Shown here in pieces: positions 1-11,872 of a stretch of DNA of 64,000 nucleotides. The translations under genes and the position numbers were made by a program. Position 1 is the first letter of the stretch. Each line of letters begins with the position of its first letter. The stretch comes from Silene latifolia (lineage: Eukaryota; Streptophyta; Magnoliopsida; Caryophyllales; Caryophyllaceae): contig NC_133526.1 in assembly GCF_048544455.1 (NCBI RefSeq), positions 2,806,001 to 2,870,000 of the forward strand, written 5' to 3'. The notes beneath the pieces are model-generated. The model did not search any database. It was given only the letters and a program-made list of their open reading frames with translations, and was not told the origin of the DNA.

Positions 1-446
1 ACAACCACCAAAGTAGGGACACGATCCGCGTACTCATATCCAAGACCCTCGGCCGGCCTGCCATGGGTCCATCGGCCGAGGGTAGAACGGTCTTTCCACC
101 TGCTAGCCACTTGGCCACTACGTGACAAAAGGTGAAAGCCTATAAATACTCCTCAACCTTCATTGAGGAAAGCATCCAGAAATTAACCTAAGAATCACTA
201 TTCATCTGGTAATATCTTCCTTATCTCTCTAAAATATATCCTTAGCCAAGTAATAACAACTTATCCCTCTAAGTTTACTGACTTGAGCGTCGGAGTGAGT
301 ACGCTTGGCACAAAGCCAAGCCCTCAGTTCGTTCATTGTTGCAGGAGAGGCCGAGAGGAACGATAGAGGCGAGGAATCCAACTCAAGACATCATTCTACA
401 AGCCACGGGTGGTAACAATACTTGCTCTGGAATTACACCCGGAACA
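1..446 (+). repeat. 5' LTR of the first Tat-type element (left part missing)
   Basis: Bases from about 17 onward match 7850-8274 almost perfectly. A TATA box (TATAAATA, from 141) marks the LTR promoter. The LTR ends in CCGGAACA at 446, and the primer-binding region follows at once. About 134 bases of the LTR lie upstream of the window, judging from the 3' copy. Confidence 0.9.
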
Positions 447-548
447 ATTGGCGCCGTCTGTGGGAAACGACACTAGAAGCTAGTCACATTCATTCCCAAA
501 CAAAAAATATAAAAACAAAAAAAAACCCACCCCCAAAAGCTAAGAAGA

Positions 549-2838
549 TGTCGAAACAACCAGAAGAGGCATTCGTGGCTGACGAAACCGAATTCTACCA
601 AGACGATACCGTCCACAAATGCTGAGTTGTGCAACCCTCCGCCTGGTCAAGTGACTCAACCGGAGTACGGATGCCAATAATACCGACACTCCGTTGCCGA
701 CCAGTGTCACCATCATGGGACATGTGGTTGACATAAAGAAAAAAGATGCTCCCGACCTAATGGGAGTACGCCGCTCACACATCACGCCGACAAGAGCGAC
801 GGAAACCGTCCAGGAGACTAGGGCCCAAAATGTGACCCCAAGAAACTTGAACGGAGCATTAGGAGAAGCGACCTGTCAAAGACACCGGAGGAGCCCAAAG
901 TGGTCGTGGTGAACCTAAGTCCTTCTCGCACTCGTGAGAAGACAAAGATCGCCGCGACATCGACGAGGCACCCCCGGAGGAGTGAAAGAAGCCCGACTCG
1001 CCAGAGTCGGAGAAGAAGCCCGACTTACCATAGTCGGAGAAGAAGTCCTTCCCGCTACGAGGGGAGGAGCCGGACGAGGAATGCGAGGAGCCGATCGCCC
1101 GTGTCGTTCGACACGTGGTCGCACCCTCGCGCCTCGTCCTGAAGCCCTGGTGCCAACTAAGCTGAAGTTACCACCTATAGCATACAAAGGAGAAGGCGAC
1201 CCTACCGACCACGTCGAGGCTTACGAGTCTCACATGTCAGTATGCGAGCAACCCGATGAGGTTTGGTGCCGAATCTTTCCAACGACACTTGCGTATGGGA
1301 TGGCACGAGTTGGTACAAGGCTACCCGACGGGTCGGTATCTTTATTCACGCCGACCTAAAGGACGCGTTCCTAGCCCGTATTCCCCGCAACAAGAGGAGG
1401 GCCGTGGAGACATCGGACCTCCCGACTATCGACAGAGGGAGGCGAGTCTCTCCGAAGTTATGTGAAGAGGTTCGACGCCAAGGTTCAAGAAATTCGTGAG
1501 CTGAGCAAATGAATCGAAGCCTTCGCGCTGATGAAAGGCCTCCCAAGGGGAGACCTAAAAAACGAGCTTATCAAATGCGGCGGCCTGACCTTTGACGCCG
1601 CCAAACAATTGGCTGATCGAGCCATTAAAGTGGAGGACTATCACAAAACCTGGTAGGCCCTAGCGAGACCAAACCCTCGAAAAGAAGAAGCGCGGAGGAC
1701 AACCCGGATGAAGGACGCCGTGGCAATGATCGGTCACGGTCAGTGAAAGACGCCGTGACAATAACAGTCACGGCCTCGATAAACCGCCAGAAACAGACTC
1801 GACGGGCGCTGGGTGGAGTTCGGGATCGTACCACCGAGGCGGTATAATGATAAAACCCCCTCGTCGTATCGGCCGTCGAGGTCTTCGCCCGAGCAAGCAC
1901 GAGGGCCGGGAAGTGGGAAAGGCACCCCAAGCCGAAGGGAGACGGTGACACGAGCCAAGATCTTGTGAGTACCACGCCACACCGGTCACCTTATCGACAA
2001 CCGCCGACATCCAAGAATGCCATTGAAGAACTGATCCGGAAGGGGAGCCTCGGCAAGTACGTTGCCAAAGGCCAAAAGATCGACGCCGCGGTTCGATAAG
2101 AAATCCGTCTTCGAGCGGATAGGAGTGATCCATGTTGTCATCGGGGGCAACGAGAACGGAGGGTCCGCTCATGGGCACAAACGGCACCTGAACGAGCTAT
2201 ATCAGGCCATCAACTTTGTGCCCAACACAGCGATCCCCGCTTCCAACATCCCCGATATGACTATTGGAAGGAAGGACTACGAGGAGTCATCGCTCCTCAC
2301 AGCGACCCACTTGTAGTCAATTTGGACATATCTAACCACCTGGTCAAGAGATGCCTGATTGACACAGGCGCCTATACGAATATCATGTACAAGGAGTGCT
2401 TCCTCAGCCTCGGTCTGAAAGCCAAGGACTTAAGCCCCTGCACCAATCCACCGTCATGACTTCTGCGGGGGCCGGCTGGTACCCCTGGGGTCAATCAGAC
2501 TACCGATGATGTTCGGCGAAGGGAATGCGGCTAAGAATGTCTTAGCTGAGTTCGTGGTCATTGACGGCTCGTCCGCCTACAACGTCCTCATAGGCCGAGT
2601 CACTCTGAGCGAGGCCGACGCAATAATGTCCATCCGGGCCCTAACACTGATGTATGTCTCGGACCGGGGGGAAGCGCATAAGCTCGTCTCCAAGGACGAG
2701 AAGGACGAGGTGGTCAACGTCCAGATAGCTGCCAGAGGATGCAACATGCAGTCCCTCAAAACGGCAAAGAAGTCAGAGAAAGGAAAAAGTCCGTCCTTAC
2801 AACAGGAGGGCGACCTCATGGACGCAACTAGCGGCTGA
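549..2838 (+). other. gag-protease remnant of the Tat-type element
   Basis: Short open stretches carry retrotransposon gag words: an acidic N-terminal start at 549, an RS/RR-rich basic stretch near 930-1140, then GEGDPTDHVEAYESHMSV near 1190-1250 and further gag-like text to about 1655. A DTGA motif near 2358-2370 and a following YNVLIGR word near 2580 mark a retroviral-type aspartic protease. The region is a fossil with several interruptions. No polymerase domains follow it. Confidence 0.75.
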
Positions 2839-2999
2839 CGGGGAAGGTGTACATTTGATGAGCCATTAGGACGCTGGTAATCTCGGGAAAACTTTGTATA
2901 GCGGCGGAGGTGTCCAAGAAAGTTGTGGGCACCCCAACGCATGTTTATACCTAATGAAAAATCGTCCAAGTCTTCCATCAAAGTGTCCATTTTCCCCCA

Positions 3000-3840
3000 T
3001 TAGTCATTGACAGGAAGTAGACGCCAGCTCACACTGTCACATCGACAAGAGCGGCAGTCTCCATCAAGAAGCAAGCACCGTCGCAGTCACCCCAAGTAGT
3101 AGACGCCACGGCAGTCACCCCAAGAGGTAGACGTCGTCGCAGTCACTCCAAGTGGTAGACGCCACGGCCGTCATCAAGAAATAGATGCCAGCTCACACTG
3201 TCACATCGACAAAAGCGGCAGTCTCCATCAAGAAGCAGGCACCGTCGCAGTCACCCCAAGTAGTAGACGCCACGGCAATCCACCCCAAGAGGTAGACGCC
3301 GTCGCGCAATACTCCAAGTGGTAGACGCCACTACCGTCATCAAAAAATAGACGCTACCACACTGTCACATCGACAAGAGCGCAGCCTCCATCAAGAAGGT
3401 GCATCGTCGCAGCCACCCCAAGTAGTAGACGCCACGGGCAGCACCCCAAGAGGTAGACGCCGTCGCAGCCACTCCAAGTGGTAGACGCCACGGCCGTCAT
3501 CAAGAAATAGACGCCACTCACACTGTCACATCGACAAGAGCGGCGCTCCATCGTAGCGAGCACTGTCGCAAGCCACCCAAGTAGTAGAGACGCCAGCACC
3601 CCAAGAGGTAGACGCCGTCAGCAACCTCCAAGTGGTAGACGTCACGGCCGTCATCAAGAAATAGACGCCAGCTCACACTGTCGCAGGCACCGTCGCAGTC
3701 ACACCAAGTAGTAGACGCCACGGCGGTCACCCCAAGAGGTAGACGCCGTCGCAGTCACTCCAAGTGGTAGACGCCACGGCCGTCAATAAGAAATAGACGC
3801 CAGCTCACACTGTCACACCGACAAGAGCGGCAATCACCCT
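3000..3840 (+). repeat. Tandem repeat array, unit about 165 bp, inside the Tat-type element
   Basis: The phrase CTCACACTGTCACATCGACA recurs, exactly or nearly so, near 3030, 3193, 3360, 3519, 3672 and 3807, about every 135-170 bases. Each unit is built from shorter GTAGACGCC modules about 25-35 bases long, alternating CCCCAAGTAGTAGACGCC, CCCCAAGAGGTAGACGCC and CTCCAAGTGGTAGACGCC. Arrays of this kind before the 3' end are common in Tat/Ogre elements and can seed satellite DNA. Confidence 0.85.
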
Positions 3841-4005
3841 CGTAAGCGGTACGCACGCCGCGATAACGCCAAAGACAATTGATACTCGCAGAAACGATCA
3901 AAGCGCCTTAAAAGCGTTTAAACACAGTTGAGATGCGCACTCTAGACTGCCTTGGCCAGGCCGAGGCGGAAACAAGAAGGCAACTCAGACGAAGACGAAA
4001 AAAGA

Positions 4006-4190
4006 CCTCGGCCAAGCCAGAGGCAAAGTGAAGACGCTAAGTACAGTTGATACGCTCAACTATTAGCGCAAGGAAACTCAAAGTGAAGTAAAGACCTCGG
4101 CCAAGACAGAGGCAAAGTGAAGACGCTAAGTACAGTTGATACGCTCAACTATTAGCGCAAGGAAACTCAAAGTGAAGTAAAGACCTCGGC
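4006..4190 (+). repeat. 89-bp tandem duplication inside the Tat-type element
   Basis: Two near-identical 89-base units start with CCTCGGCCAAG at 4006 and 4095, and a third partial unit starts at 4184. Each holds CAGTTGATACGCTCAACT. They lie between the longer repeat array and the antisense ORF region. Confidence 0.85.
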
Positions 4191-4562
4191 CAAGCCGAAG
4201 ACAAAAGAAACGAACTCTTATTAGAAATGATAAGTTACAAGTGAGGAGAATACAGACGACGGCCGTCCCCATAAGGAAAAGGGAAACAAAAGATTACAGG
4301 TATCATTTGAAGCGCCAAAAATGGCAGGGAGGGAAGGCTTAATAATTGGCTCCCGAACAGCTGAAGCCATCCGAGACGCCGGGTGAGCCTGGTGACGACC
4401 GCCCGCCTCCCTATGCCTGTTGCTGATTGCCATCGTAGTGGTAGCAAAGATCTTCTTCGATGGGCAACCCAGGCGGCGTTCTTAGCGACCTCGGCTTCAA
4501 GACCTCGGCCTTAGCCTCGGCGGCCTCGGTTTCCCTTGCCTCTCGGCTTCCTCCTTGGCGCC

Positions 4563-7018
4563 TTAGTCTTCTCGGCAAAGGGCGGCACTCTCCGCGGCCG
4601 CCTCTTTCTCTATCTTCACCCTCACCGCCTCCTTGGCCTTCTCCTCCACGGCCTTCTCCTTAGCTTCGAGCTTATCGTCAAACAGCTCGTCAAATTTGCT
4701 CCACGGAAAGGAACCAGCAAGAGGAAAGAGCTCCTCAATCACTTCCCTGGCAGCCTCTTCGGTCAGATCCCGGAATTCGGTGCACATGTTAGGGAGCATG
4801 ACGGTTTGGAGCGTCTCAATATCCTCCTCCTTTTGTCTAATAATGGCCTCCTTGCTCCGAATCACCTTCCCCGGATCTGAAATCGCCCCTAAATTCATTC
4901 CTCTTTGGAGATAAAGGTCGGCGTGCCTCGAACAAGGTCACACTTCTCCAAAGAAATTTTTTGCAATTTCGGCCGCAGCAGCCTCGGCCTTGGCTCTCTC
5001 GGAAGGACCTCCTTTTCGTCCTCCCGAGTTTTCTCTCGGCCCAAGAGCGCTTTCTCGGATCTCCCTAAGCCTCTGCTCATTGAGGAGATCCAGCTTCGCC
5101 TTCGCGGCCACCTTCTTAGTGGCATCAAGCTCAAGAGCGGACTGAGCCACGGCCTTCTCCTGCTCTATAATTCGAGCACCGGTCAGCTCGTTCCATCTCG
5201 CCAGCTCCTCGATCAACCTCGCGCTTCCCGCTACAAGCTGGGAGGGGGAAACCTTCTGGGATGAAGGGTCAGTGGTGACGTTCCGATCACCAGCCTGCAG
5301 CCGGGAGGGGGAAGCCTTCTGGGATGAAGAGTCAATGATGACGTTATGATCACCAGCCTGCGCGGGTTTCTCCTCCACTTGCTGCTCATTGAGAGCGACG
5401 GCCGACAGCGGCTGATCTGCAAAATTTAACGAAAGCATCAGTATCAACATGCATAGACATGCCAGAGGGCCCGTCATCAGCAGCGCCTAATGAACCTGCA
5501 AATCGAGCCACGAGAATAGATCAGTACCATGCTTGGCCTTCTTGGCCGAAGGACGCGTTTCCTCGCCGGCGGTAAAGGCTGTCTCCTTTCTCTTACGGAC
5601 AAGGGGAGACCCCTCCTCATCAGAGTCCTCCCCATTGGTGATATCAACGATCTCCACCGTTGCCTTCTGAATAGGGGGAATGGGAGGTGGAACTGATGTC
5701 GACGCCATCGCCGCCGAAGACTAGGTTTTTCGCGTGTGGCGCGACATGTTACTAACAACCTTCGCCTGGGCCTCCACCACATTCAAGCTCCTCAGCTGCT
5801 GATCCATGAGATCATTCGGCGACGTCCTGCGGTCATGGGTTAGAGCCTTGGGATGCAAGTTAGCAACGGTTTTATCTCTCGTGCGACCCATCCTCCGAAG
5901 GATATCCTCGAGCAGTCCGGTCCAAAGTGGTCTCATAAGGAAACAAAGCAAGAGTTAAGTAGAAGAAATGAATCGAAGTTCGAGAAACAGGAACATTGAG
6001 AGCGGTGATGAGCCTCACACCGACCCCACTCACCCTGTGCTAGGGCCGGTATGAGGCCGACATGGCAGAGCGGCTCATCCTGGAGGATGATCTGCGTTGG
6101 GGGAATCCATCTTTTCGGCACTCCACTTTTGTCCACCTCAAAGAGCCTCATCGCCAGCCTCTCATCCTCCTTAAGAGGGACCTTGCTGGCATCCATCTTG
6201 AGCTTTTTCCGGGTGACCCATCTGTCGTGCTCCGCCTTAGTCTCATACCGCTAGATTAACTTGGTCTTTGAAAGAAGCGGGCGCGGATAGTCATCCCAAG
6301 CACCTTAACGTACACCCACCGATCTTTCCAGGTCCTTGCAAGAAGTAAGTTTGTCAACGAGACATAACCACTCGCTCCATTTGCACACTGTACCATCCGA
6401 CGCGACCAGTTGACGGCGGAGATGATGAAGCCGGCGGAATAAATTCACCGTTGGGGCCTCTCCTTGAAGAGACAAAGCCGGACAAAGCCGACTATGGTCC
6501 TCACAACCAACGGATGCGGTTGGGCAACAAGAACGTTCATGGCCCTAATGATGGCCATAACGTACTCATTCAAATGAAACCGGAGCCCGTACTCCAAATG
6601 CCGCATGTATACGCCGATGTGACCGGGAGGGCAACAGACACTGACCCTCCTCGGGGATAACAATTGTGTATCCCCCGCCAAAGAAAAAATGGCCCTCGAA
6701 AAAGTCTCGCCGGAACAACTGGCGAACTTATGGGTCCAAACACGGTCAAGGCGGACCTTACAGGCGTCGCCGTGATCCATAACGTACTGCCTCCCCTCAT
6801 TAGGACGAGCCCTTTCAGCATCACCACCGAAATCGTCTGCGTCATGATCGACATCATCGTCATCCTCTCATTCCTCCAAAACTTGAGGATCAACTTCAGG
6901 AGAAGGAGACCTAGGGCCCCCAAACCTTATCGGGATGGCATCTAGTATCCCTCCCCATCGGACGCGACGGGAACCCCGGCGCAGAAGTGCTAGTCCCGAC
7001 GTCGAGCGAGAAGACATG
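4563..7018 (-). other. Antisense ORF region of the Tat-type element (Transposase_28-like words)
   Basis: On the minus strand, open stretches run from a start near 7018 to about 4563. The stretch at 6780-6445 contains HIGVYMRHLEYGLRF, the typical phrase of the Pfam 'putative gypsy type transposon' (Transposase_28) domain. Later stretches (5477-4938 and 4898-4563) are Lys/Glu/Ala-rich and coiled-coil-like. Antisense ORFs before the 3' LTR are known in Tat-lineage elements. The function is unknown. The copy is broken by several interruptions. Confidence 0.7.
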
Positions 7019-7190
7019 ATAGCAATGGTTACTTAACAAAATAAGAAGTTAGGAAATTTGTTTGTTTACCTTGAGGAAAAACACTCGCCGGAGCAACAAC
7101 TCTAAAAATTAGAAGACAAAGAAGCCCTTGAAAGTTTAGAAGAAAATTTTGGAGAATGAAATTGATGGCCAATTTCACGGAATAACTGCC

Positions 7191-7200
7191 CTATTTATAG
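7191..7200 (-). promoter_or_regulatory. Candidate TATA box for the antisense ORF
   Basis: The minus strand reads CTATAAATAG here, about 180 bases upstream of the first minus-strand ATG near 7018. It is separate from the LTR TATA box at 7969. Position and sequence fit an independent antisense promoter, but no transcript evidence is available. Confidence 0.5.
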
Positions 7201-7694
7201 GAAAAGCCCATGAAGAAGGACCAATCGAGAAACAGACCCGTGAAGCGCCGACCCAATAATCAAAGAAACAGACACGTGTCGGACATGTAACCATGGAAAG
7301 TCAATCGTCGCAATACAAACGTCAATCAATGCAACAGTGACCAAGCGTCTTCAACACGCCCCCTCATATCTCTCTCGCCTATTCATCTTCCTCAAAAATT
7401 TCTTCGTATCTCGCTCTCCGCCGCCACATGATCAACCAAGCTAAGTAGCACTACGGGGGCAATCAAAAACAACCTAAGACTGTCAACCCCGGTCTCGGCC
7501 AAAATCACTTTCTCTTCCACATCGGATGCCCTTTACACATCCATGCGGAGGGGGATATATATGGTACGGCCTAATAAGAACCAGCCGAGATAGAAGAAGC
7601 CGTCTGAGAAAAAGTTTCAAATTACTTGCGCAGAATATACGCTCAAAGATACATCGGAGCCCATACCACGGCATAGACTACGGCTGGGGCAAAT

Positions 7695-8274
7695 TGATGG
7701 GGCATATTCGCACCGTGACCAAGTCAACATATCGAGCAAGGTCAAGGATATCCACAAAGAAAGTCAACGACTTAGATGGATTTTGGACTAGCCGATGCAA
7801 CCCATCGGCTGTCACACCGGTCTCGGCTGGCAACCGGCCAATAGGGACACGATCCGCGTACTCATATCCAAGACCCTCGGCCGGCCTGCCATGGGTCCAT
7901 CGGCCTAGGGTAGAACGGTCTTTCCACCTGCTAGCCACTTGGCCACTACGTGACAAAAGGTGAAAGCCTATAAATACTCCTCAACCTTCATTGAGGAAAG
8001 CATCCAGAAATTAACCTAAGAATCACTATTCATCTGGTAATATCTTCCTTATCTCTCTACAATATATCCTTAACCAAGTAATAACAACTTATCCCTCTAA
8101 GTTTACTGACTTGAGCGTCGGAGTGAGTACGCTTGGCACAAAGCCAAGCCCTCAGTTCGTTCATTGTTGCAGGAGAGGCCGAGAGGAACGATAGAGGCGA
8201 GGAATCCAACTCAAGACATCATTCTACAAGCCACGGGTGGTAACAATACTTGCTCTGGAATTACACCCGGAACA
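7695..8274 (+). repeat. 3' LTR of the first Tat-type element
   Basis: It begins TGATGGGGC after the purine-rich GGCTGGGGCAAA and ends CCGGAACA. It has a TATA box at 7969-7976. The start was chosen because the separate element at 62451 also begins TGATGGGGC with unrelated sequence before it. An alternative start at 7481 (TGTCAACCCC) after a GGGGGC tract was considered less likely. The LTR is about 580 bp long. Confidence 0.8.
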
Positions 8275-8958
8275 GGTACAATATATCAACAGCTTATCCT
8301 AAGCACAAACTGTCAACAAGCATTACATTAAACATGAACTATATAGCATTAAATTGAGCCAATTTAACAAACATTACATTAAACTTGGAGAAGGGTGGCC
8401 GTAATGGAGAAGAGTACCATTACAACTTCAACTTCAACTTACTAAAAGCAAAAATAATCGACATTACGACATTACAACTTCAACTAAAAGCATAATCTAA
8501 AATGAACAATTCAGAAAATTATTTGCAGAAAAACAACCTGTCACTCTTGGCCTACTAATTATTATTCACCTCAATTATGTTTTACGACAAATTAATTCAG
8601 AAACACAAGTATAGAACAATTCAGAAAATTACAGAAGCATAGAACAATTCAGAAAATTACTACATCGAAAAATTAATTGAACTCACAAAAATTGAAAATC
8701 AACTAATCATACGATACATTTCAACACACAAAAATCGAATATCAACCATTAAATCAACTAATCAAACTATAAACTTCAATACACAAAAAAAATCGAATAT
8801 CAGCTATTTAATGAACAAATGAAACGATAAATTCCAACACACAAATCATAATTTAGCAAAGAGTAATTAGAAATTTAAACCTAGAAAAATTGAAAGAGGC
8901 GTAAACATACTTGAATTGCTCTGATGGATGTTACGTGAGAAGAAAAACGATGATTATA
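8275..8958. other. AT-rich DNA without a recognisable gene
   Basis: Between the 3' LTR and the CACTA element I see only AT-rich sequence with repeated words such as CAGAAAATTA and AATCGAATATCA. No convincing open frame or RNA gene is visible. Confidence 0.6.
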
Positions 8959-8961
8959 AAC

Positions 8962-10916
8962 CACTACTACAAATCCAGGCAACTACAACGCCCCATTAAC
9001 AACGAGTATTCACGAAAATCACAATAGACGTTGTAGAATGTATGGCGCGAATTTTACTAAAATGAATTACAACGGGTATGGTTATAAAAACCGTTGTTAT
9101 TAGTTTTAACAACGGGTTACACATACACAACCGTTGTTACTAATGTGGCGCAAAATTGACGCAAAGTTAGTGAAAAGTAATCACAACGGTTTCTTTTGGA
9201 ACCCGTTGTTAAAACTTCTTTGACAACGGTTGTTAATTTACAACCGTTGTTAAAACGTATTTGACAACGGTTGTTGTTTAATAACCGTTGTCAATACCTT
9301 GCATACTATCAACCACACAAACACAAGTCTGCTGCAGCCACAAAACACAAACCTTAATAGACAAACACAAACCCAGCAGCAGCCAAACACAAACATAAAA
9401 CACAAACCTTAACCGTCGTCTCTTTCTCTCTTTCTCATCGTCGCTTTATCTTCTCGCCATCACTGTTGATTTCATCGTCTCTTTACGTACGTTATGTAAT
9501 TATCAGGTTTGTTTCATCGTCATTATTTTATTTTTCTAATTATTTCATTTCCATGTATGTGTTTTTATCGACCATTAGGTTCCGTTCAAAGATCTCTCTA
9601 TATCGTCATATATATAGTCTGCAAATGCCTTTTTATCCGTCAAAGCCATCTTCTTTGGCGTCCTTCAGTACGGATCGAGCATAGTAAGAGTCTTAAGGAT
9701 GATATCATTCATTTTGTTGGAGTTTGGAGTTTGTTTTGAAAGATTAAGGAGATGGTTAATTTATTTGGAGTTTGTTTTAGCAGTTAGGGTTTGGAGAATA
9801 TATTGAGATAATGGAAATGCATCTTATTACTAACCCTTCTCATTCCATATTGTCCGTTCATATGCACAGTGATGGCAGTAATAATCTGGATCTTGATGAT
9901 GACTGATCTATGGAGTTCAAAAAATGGAAGCAAATCAAACAAGCATAACTCAACACTTTCAAAATGATCATTTCATTTAATTTTAAACCAAATACATTAC
10001 AGCAATTATCAGAAATCAAAAGATGTATAATAAGTTTTAACAACTCCTAGGTTAAGCGTAAAAAGCGCTTCTCAACCTGCCACCAATCACGCCACTCTGG
10101 TATACCGCTAACTTCCGGGTCATTGTCTTCATATTTTGCAATAACAGATTGAATATATGCAAGAACACGACTTGCATGTGGAGATAAGGTTGGAAGAGTA
10201 CAACTCAACATATCTCTGGCTGCAGCCAAGTTGCGAGTAACAGGCCGACGAGGGTATGAAGATGATGATGATGATGAGGCTTTGTTGACAAGCCGATCGC
10301 TTCACGCCTCTTAATCCAATAATTCCGTTGATGTTCAAGGGATGCTTTGATTAATGGGTGTTGATCGGCGGGAAGCCCGGCGAGAACCTTCCCATCATCT
10401 TCAATCGTTTGTGTAAGCCATTCTCCGTTGTTGATAAAATTAGGGTTCATTGCCATGTTGTTTCAATTAATGAATGTTAGTAAAGGATGCTTTAATATTT
10501 ATAGTCACATTTATAAGTTTTTTCAAAACCGTTGGTAATTAATTTAAGGGATATTCTGCATATGCATCGGAATTATAACGGGCCGTAATTATGCATGCAT
10601 CTAGTAATATTTAATTTAATTTTTTTTTTATTTTTTAGGAACAAACAACAACGGTTATTTATTAAACCACCGTTGTCTTTAGTTATAACAACGGTTTTGT
10701 ATATTACAACCGTTGTTATAACTTTCCCTCCAAAATTGAGTCACACTTTCCACAACGGGTTTTTATACTTAAAACCGTTGTTAATAGTTTTAACAACGGT
10801 TTCCTTAAGAAAACGACCCGTTGTTAAAACCTTTTACAACGGACGCTTTAACAACGTCCGCTTTTTTATATAACAACGGTTTTTGACCGTTGTTATAACC
10901 TGTATCTGTAGTAGTG
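8962..10916 (+). mobile_element. Complete non-autonomous CACTA (En/Spm) transposon, 1955 bp
   Basis: The left end is CACTACTACAAATCCAGG and the right end is the inverse of CACTACTACAGATACAGG. A 3-bp target duplication AAC flanks it (8959-8961 and 10917-10919). Subterminal regions 9000-9300 and 10640-10900 are packed with the CACTA-type motif ACAACGG/CCGTTGT in both orientations. No TNP2-type transposase is present, so it must move in trans. It carries a small minus-strand gene-like segment (10456-10047) and a CT-rich, UTR-like stretch near 9410-9520. Confidence 0.9.
10047..10456 (-). pseudogene. Small gene-like segment carried by the CACTA element
   Basis: A minus-strand ATG at 10456 opens an 83-residue frame (MAMNPNFINNGEWL...). 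It is overlapped by a 60-codon frame that continues to a stop at 10047 and ends ...WQVEKRFLRLT. The two lie in different frames around a run of CAT/TCA triplets (10260-10275), where a His run in one frame is a Ser run in the other. One small length change in that run would separate them. I do not recognise the protein family. Position inside a CACTA element suggests either a captured host exon or an element-borne accessory gene. Confidence 0.45.
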
Positions 10917-11189
10917 AACCCAAGAAAAATCGCACGAACCCTAGAAATTGGGGATGAACTTTGTCGATGAAATTGATGTTGATGAATCGAGATGATGGAG
11001 ATGTGCACTGTGGAGTGGAGTTGTAATTTGGAATACGGGGGGTAAGGGTGTGTATTTGGAATGGGCCAGTTTATTAATGTTTAGAATTTGATAGGATTTC
11101 TACCAAATCCAAATCCAAATTATGCAATCAGCCCAAACACCATATTTGGGCCAAATCCGGAATTAGAAATGAAATACTTGTTTCCAAAC

Positions 11190-11872
11190 AGTCCATAAGG
11201 TGATTTTTGATGGTTTACCGGTTGATCCGAGAGTTATAGTGCAGAGGGCGAGTGATGTGCTAGCTGAAGGTGTGGGAGGGGAGGTATGTGTGGGAAATGT
11301 GAAGAAGCGTGGAAGGAGGGGTGCTGACGAAGGAGGGGGGCAGGAGGGTTGAAGACCGACTAGGAGGGGTTTTGTTAAAATCAATGCGGATGCGGGGGCG
11401 AAGGAAGGAGAGGCGGTAGGAACGGGAGTGGTTTGCCGGGATGAGGGTGGTCGGGTCTTATGGGGTCTCTCGCACAATCGTGAAGTTTCGTGGGAGGTTC
11501 ATGTCGCTGAAGCTGTGGCGGTAATGGACGGTTTGGAAGAAGCTAGGCGAAGAGGACATCAGCACGTGGAGGTGGAGAGCGATTGTCTTCAAGTCGTGGA
11601 GGCGCTACGCCGGAAGGAGATTGGCAGAAGCATGTTTTCGCTTATTGTTGATGACATTTTATCGTTTTGTTCCAATTTTATTTTTGTTTCGTGGTCACAT
11701 ACTTGTCGTATAAACAATAGCGTTGCTCATTCGTTAGCTCATTTAGTTCCTCGTGTCTTGGGTCGTTCGGTCTGGGAAGGTTTACTCCCTCCGAATTCGA
11801 ATAGTGCTGTAATCTTTGATTTATCGTTATTATAGAATACCTTCGGGTTTCCTTTCAAAAAAAAAAAAAAAA
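11190..11872 (+). mobile_element. 5'-truncated LINE tail with RNase H domain and poly-A
   Basis: The frame 11428-11835 encodes an RNase H-like domain of the RVT_3 type usual at the C-terminus of plant LINE ORF2. Visible parts are GVVCRDEGG at the start, EAVAVMDGLEEARRRG, VEVESDCLQVV with its acidic residues, and a late SWSHTCRINNSVAHSLAHL stretch. The stop lies about 20 bases before an A-run at 11857-11871, as expected for a LINE 3' end. The reverse transcriptase is absent, so the copy is 5'-truncated. The left border is approximate and I found no clear target duplication. Confidence 0.75.

Larger units (their letters stand above)
1..8274 (+). mobile_element. Ty3/gypsy Tat-type LTR retrotransposon, non-autonomous, 5' end outside window
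   Basis: The element has a partial 5' LTR (1-446), a primer-binding region directly after it beginning ATTGGCGCCGTCTGTGGG, a gag-protease region (about 549-2838), a tandem-repeat region (about 3000-4190), an antisense ORF region (about 4560-7020, minus strand) and a 3' LTR (7695-8274). Gag-like words, an aspartic-protease DTGA motif and the antisense ORF placed before the 3' LTR are typical of the Tat/Ogre/Retand lineage. I see no reverse transcriptase, RNase H or integrase between protease and repeats, so it would depend on other elements. The two LTRs differ at about 3 sites in about 430 aligned bases by eye, which implies an insertion well under a million years old at usual plant rates. 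All coding parts are broken, with roughly ten or more interruptions overall. Confidence 0.85.

Noticed and set aside
3000-3840. CRISPR-like regular spacing
   Set aside because: The repeats are contiguous degenerate tandem units in a plant LTR element, without unique spacers or cas genes.
4460-5264. Plus-strand frames of 67-119 codons
   Set aside because: They mirror the Lys/Glu/Ala-rich antisense ORF region of the LTR element and have low-complexity Ser/Pro/Leu content.
7481-7694. Possible LTR start at TGTCAACCCC after a GGGGGC tract
   Set aside because: The independent second element begins at TGATGGGGC with unrelated flank, so the LTR more likely starts at 7695.
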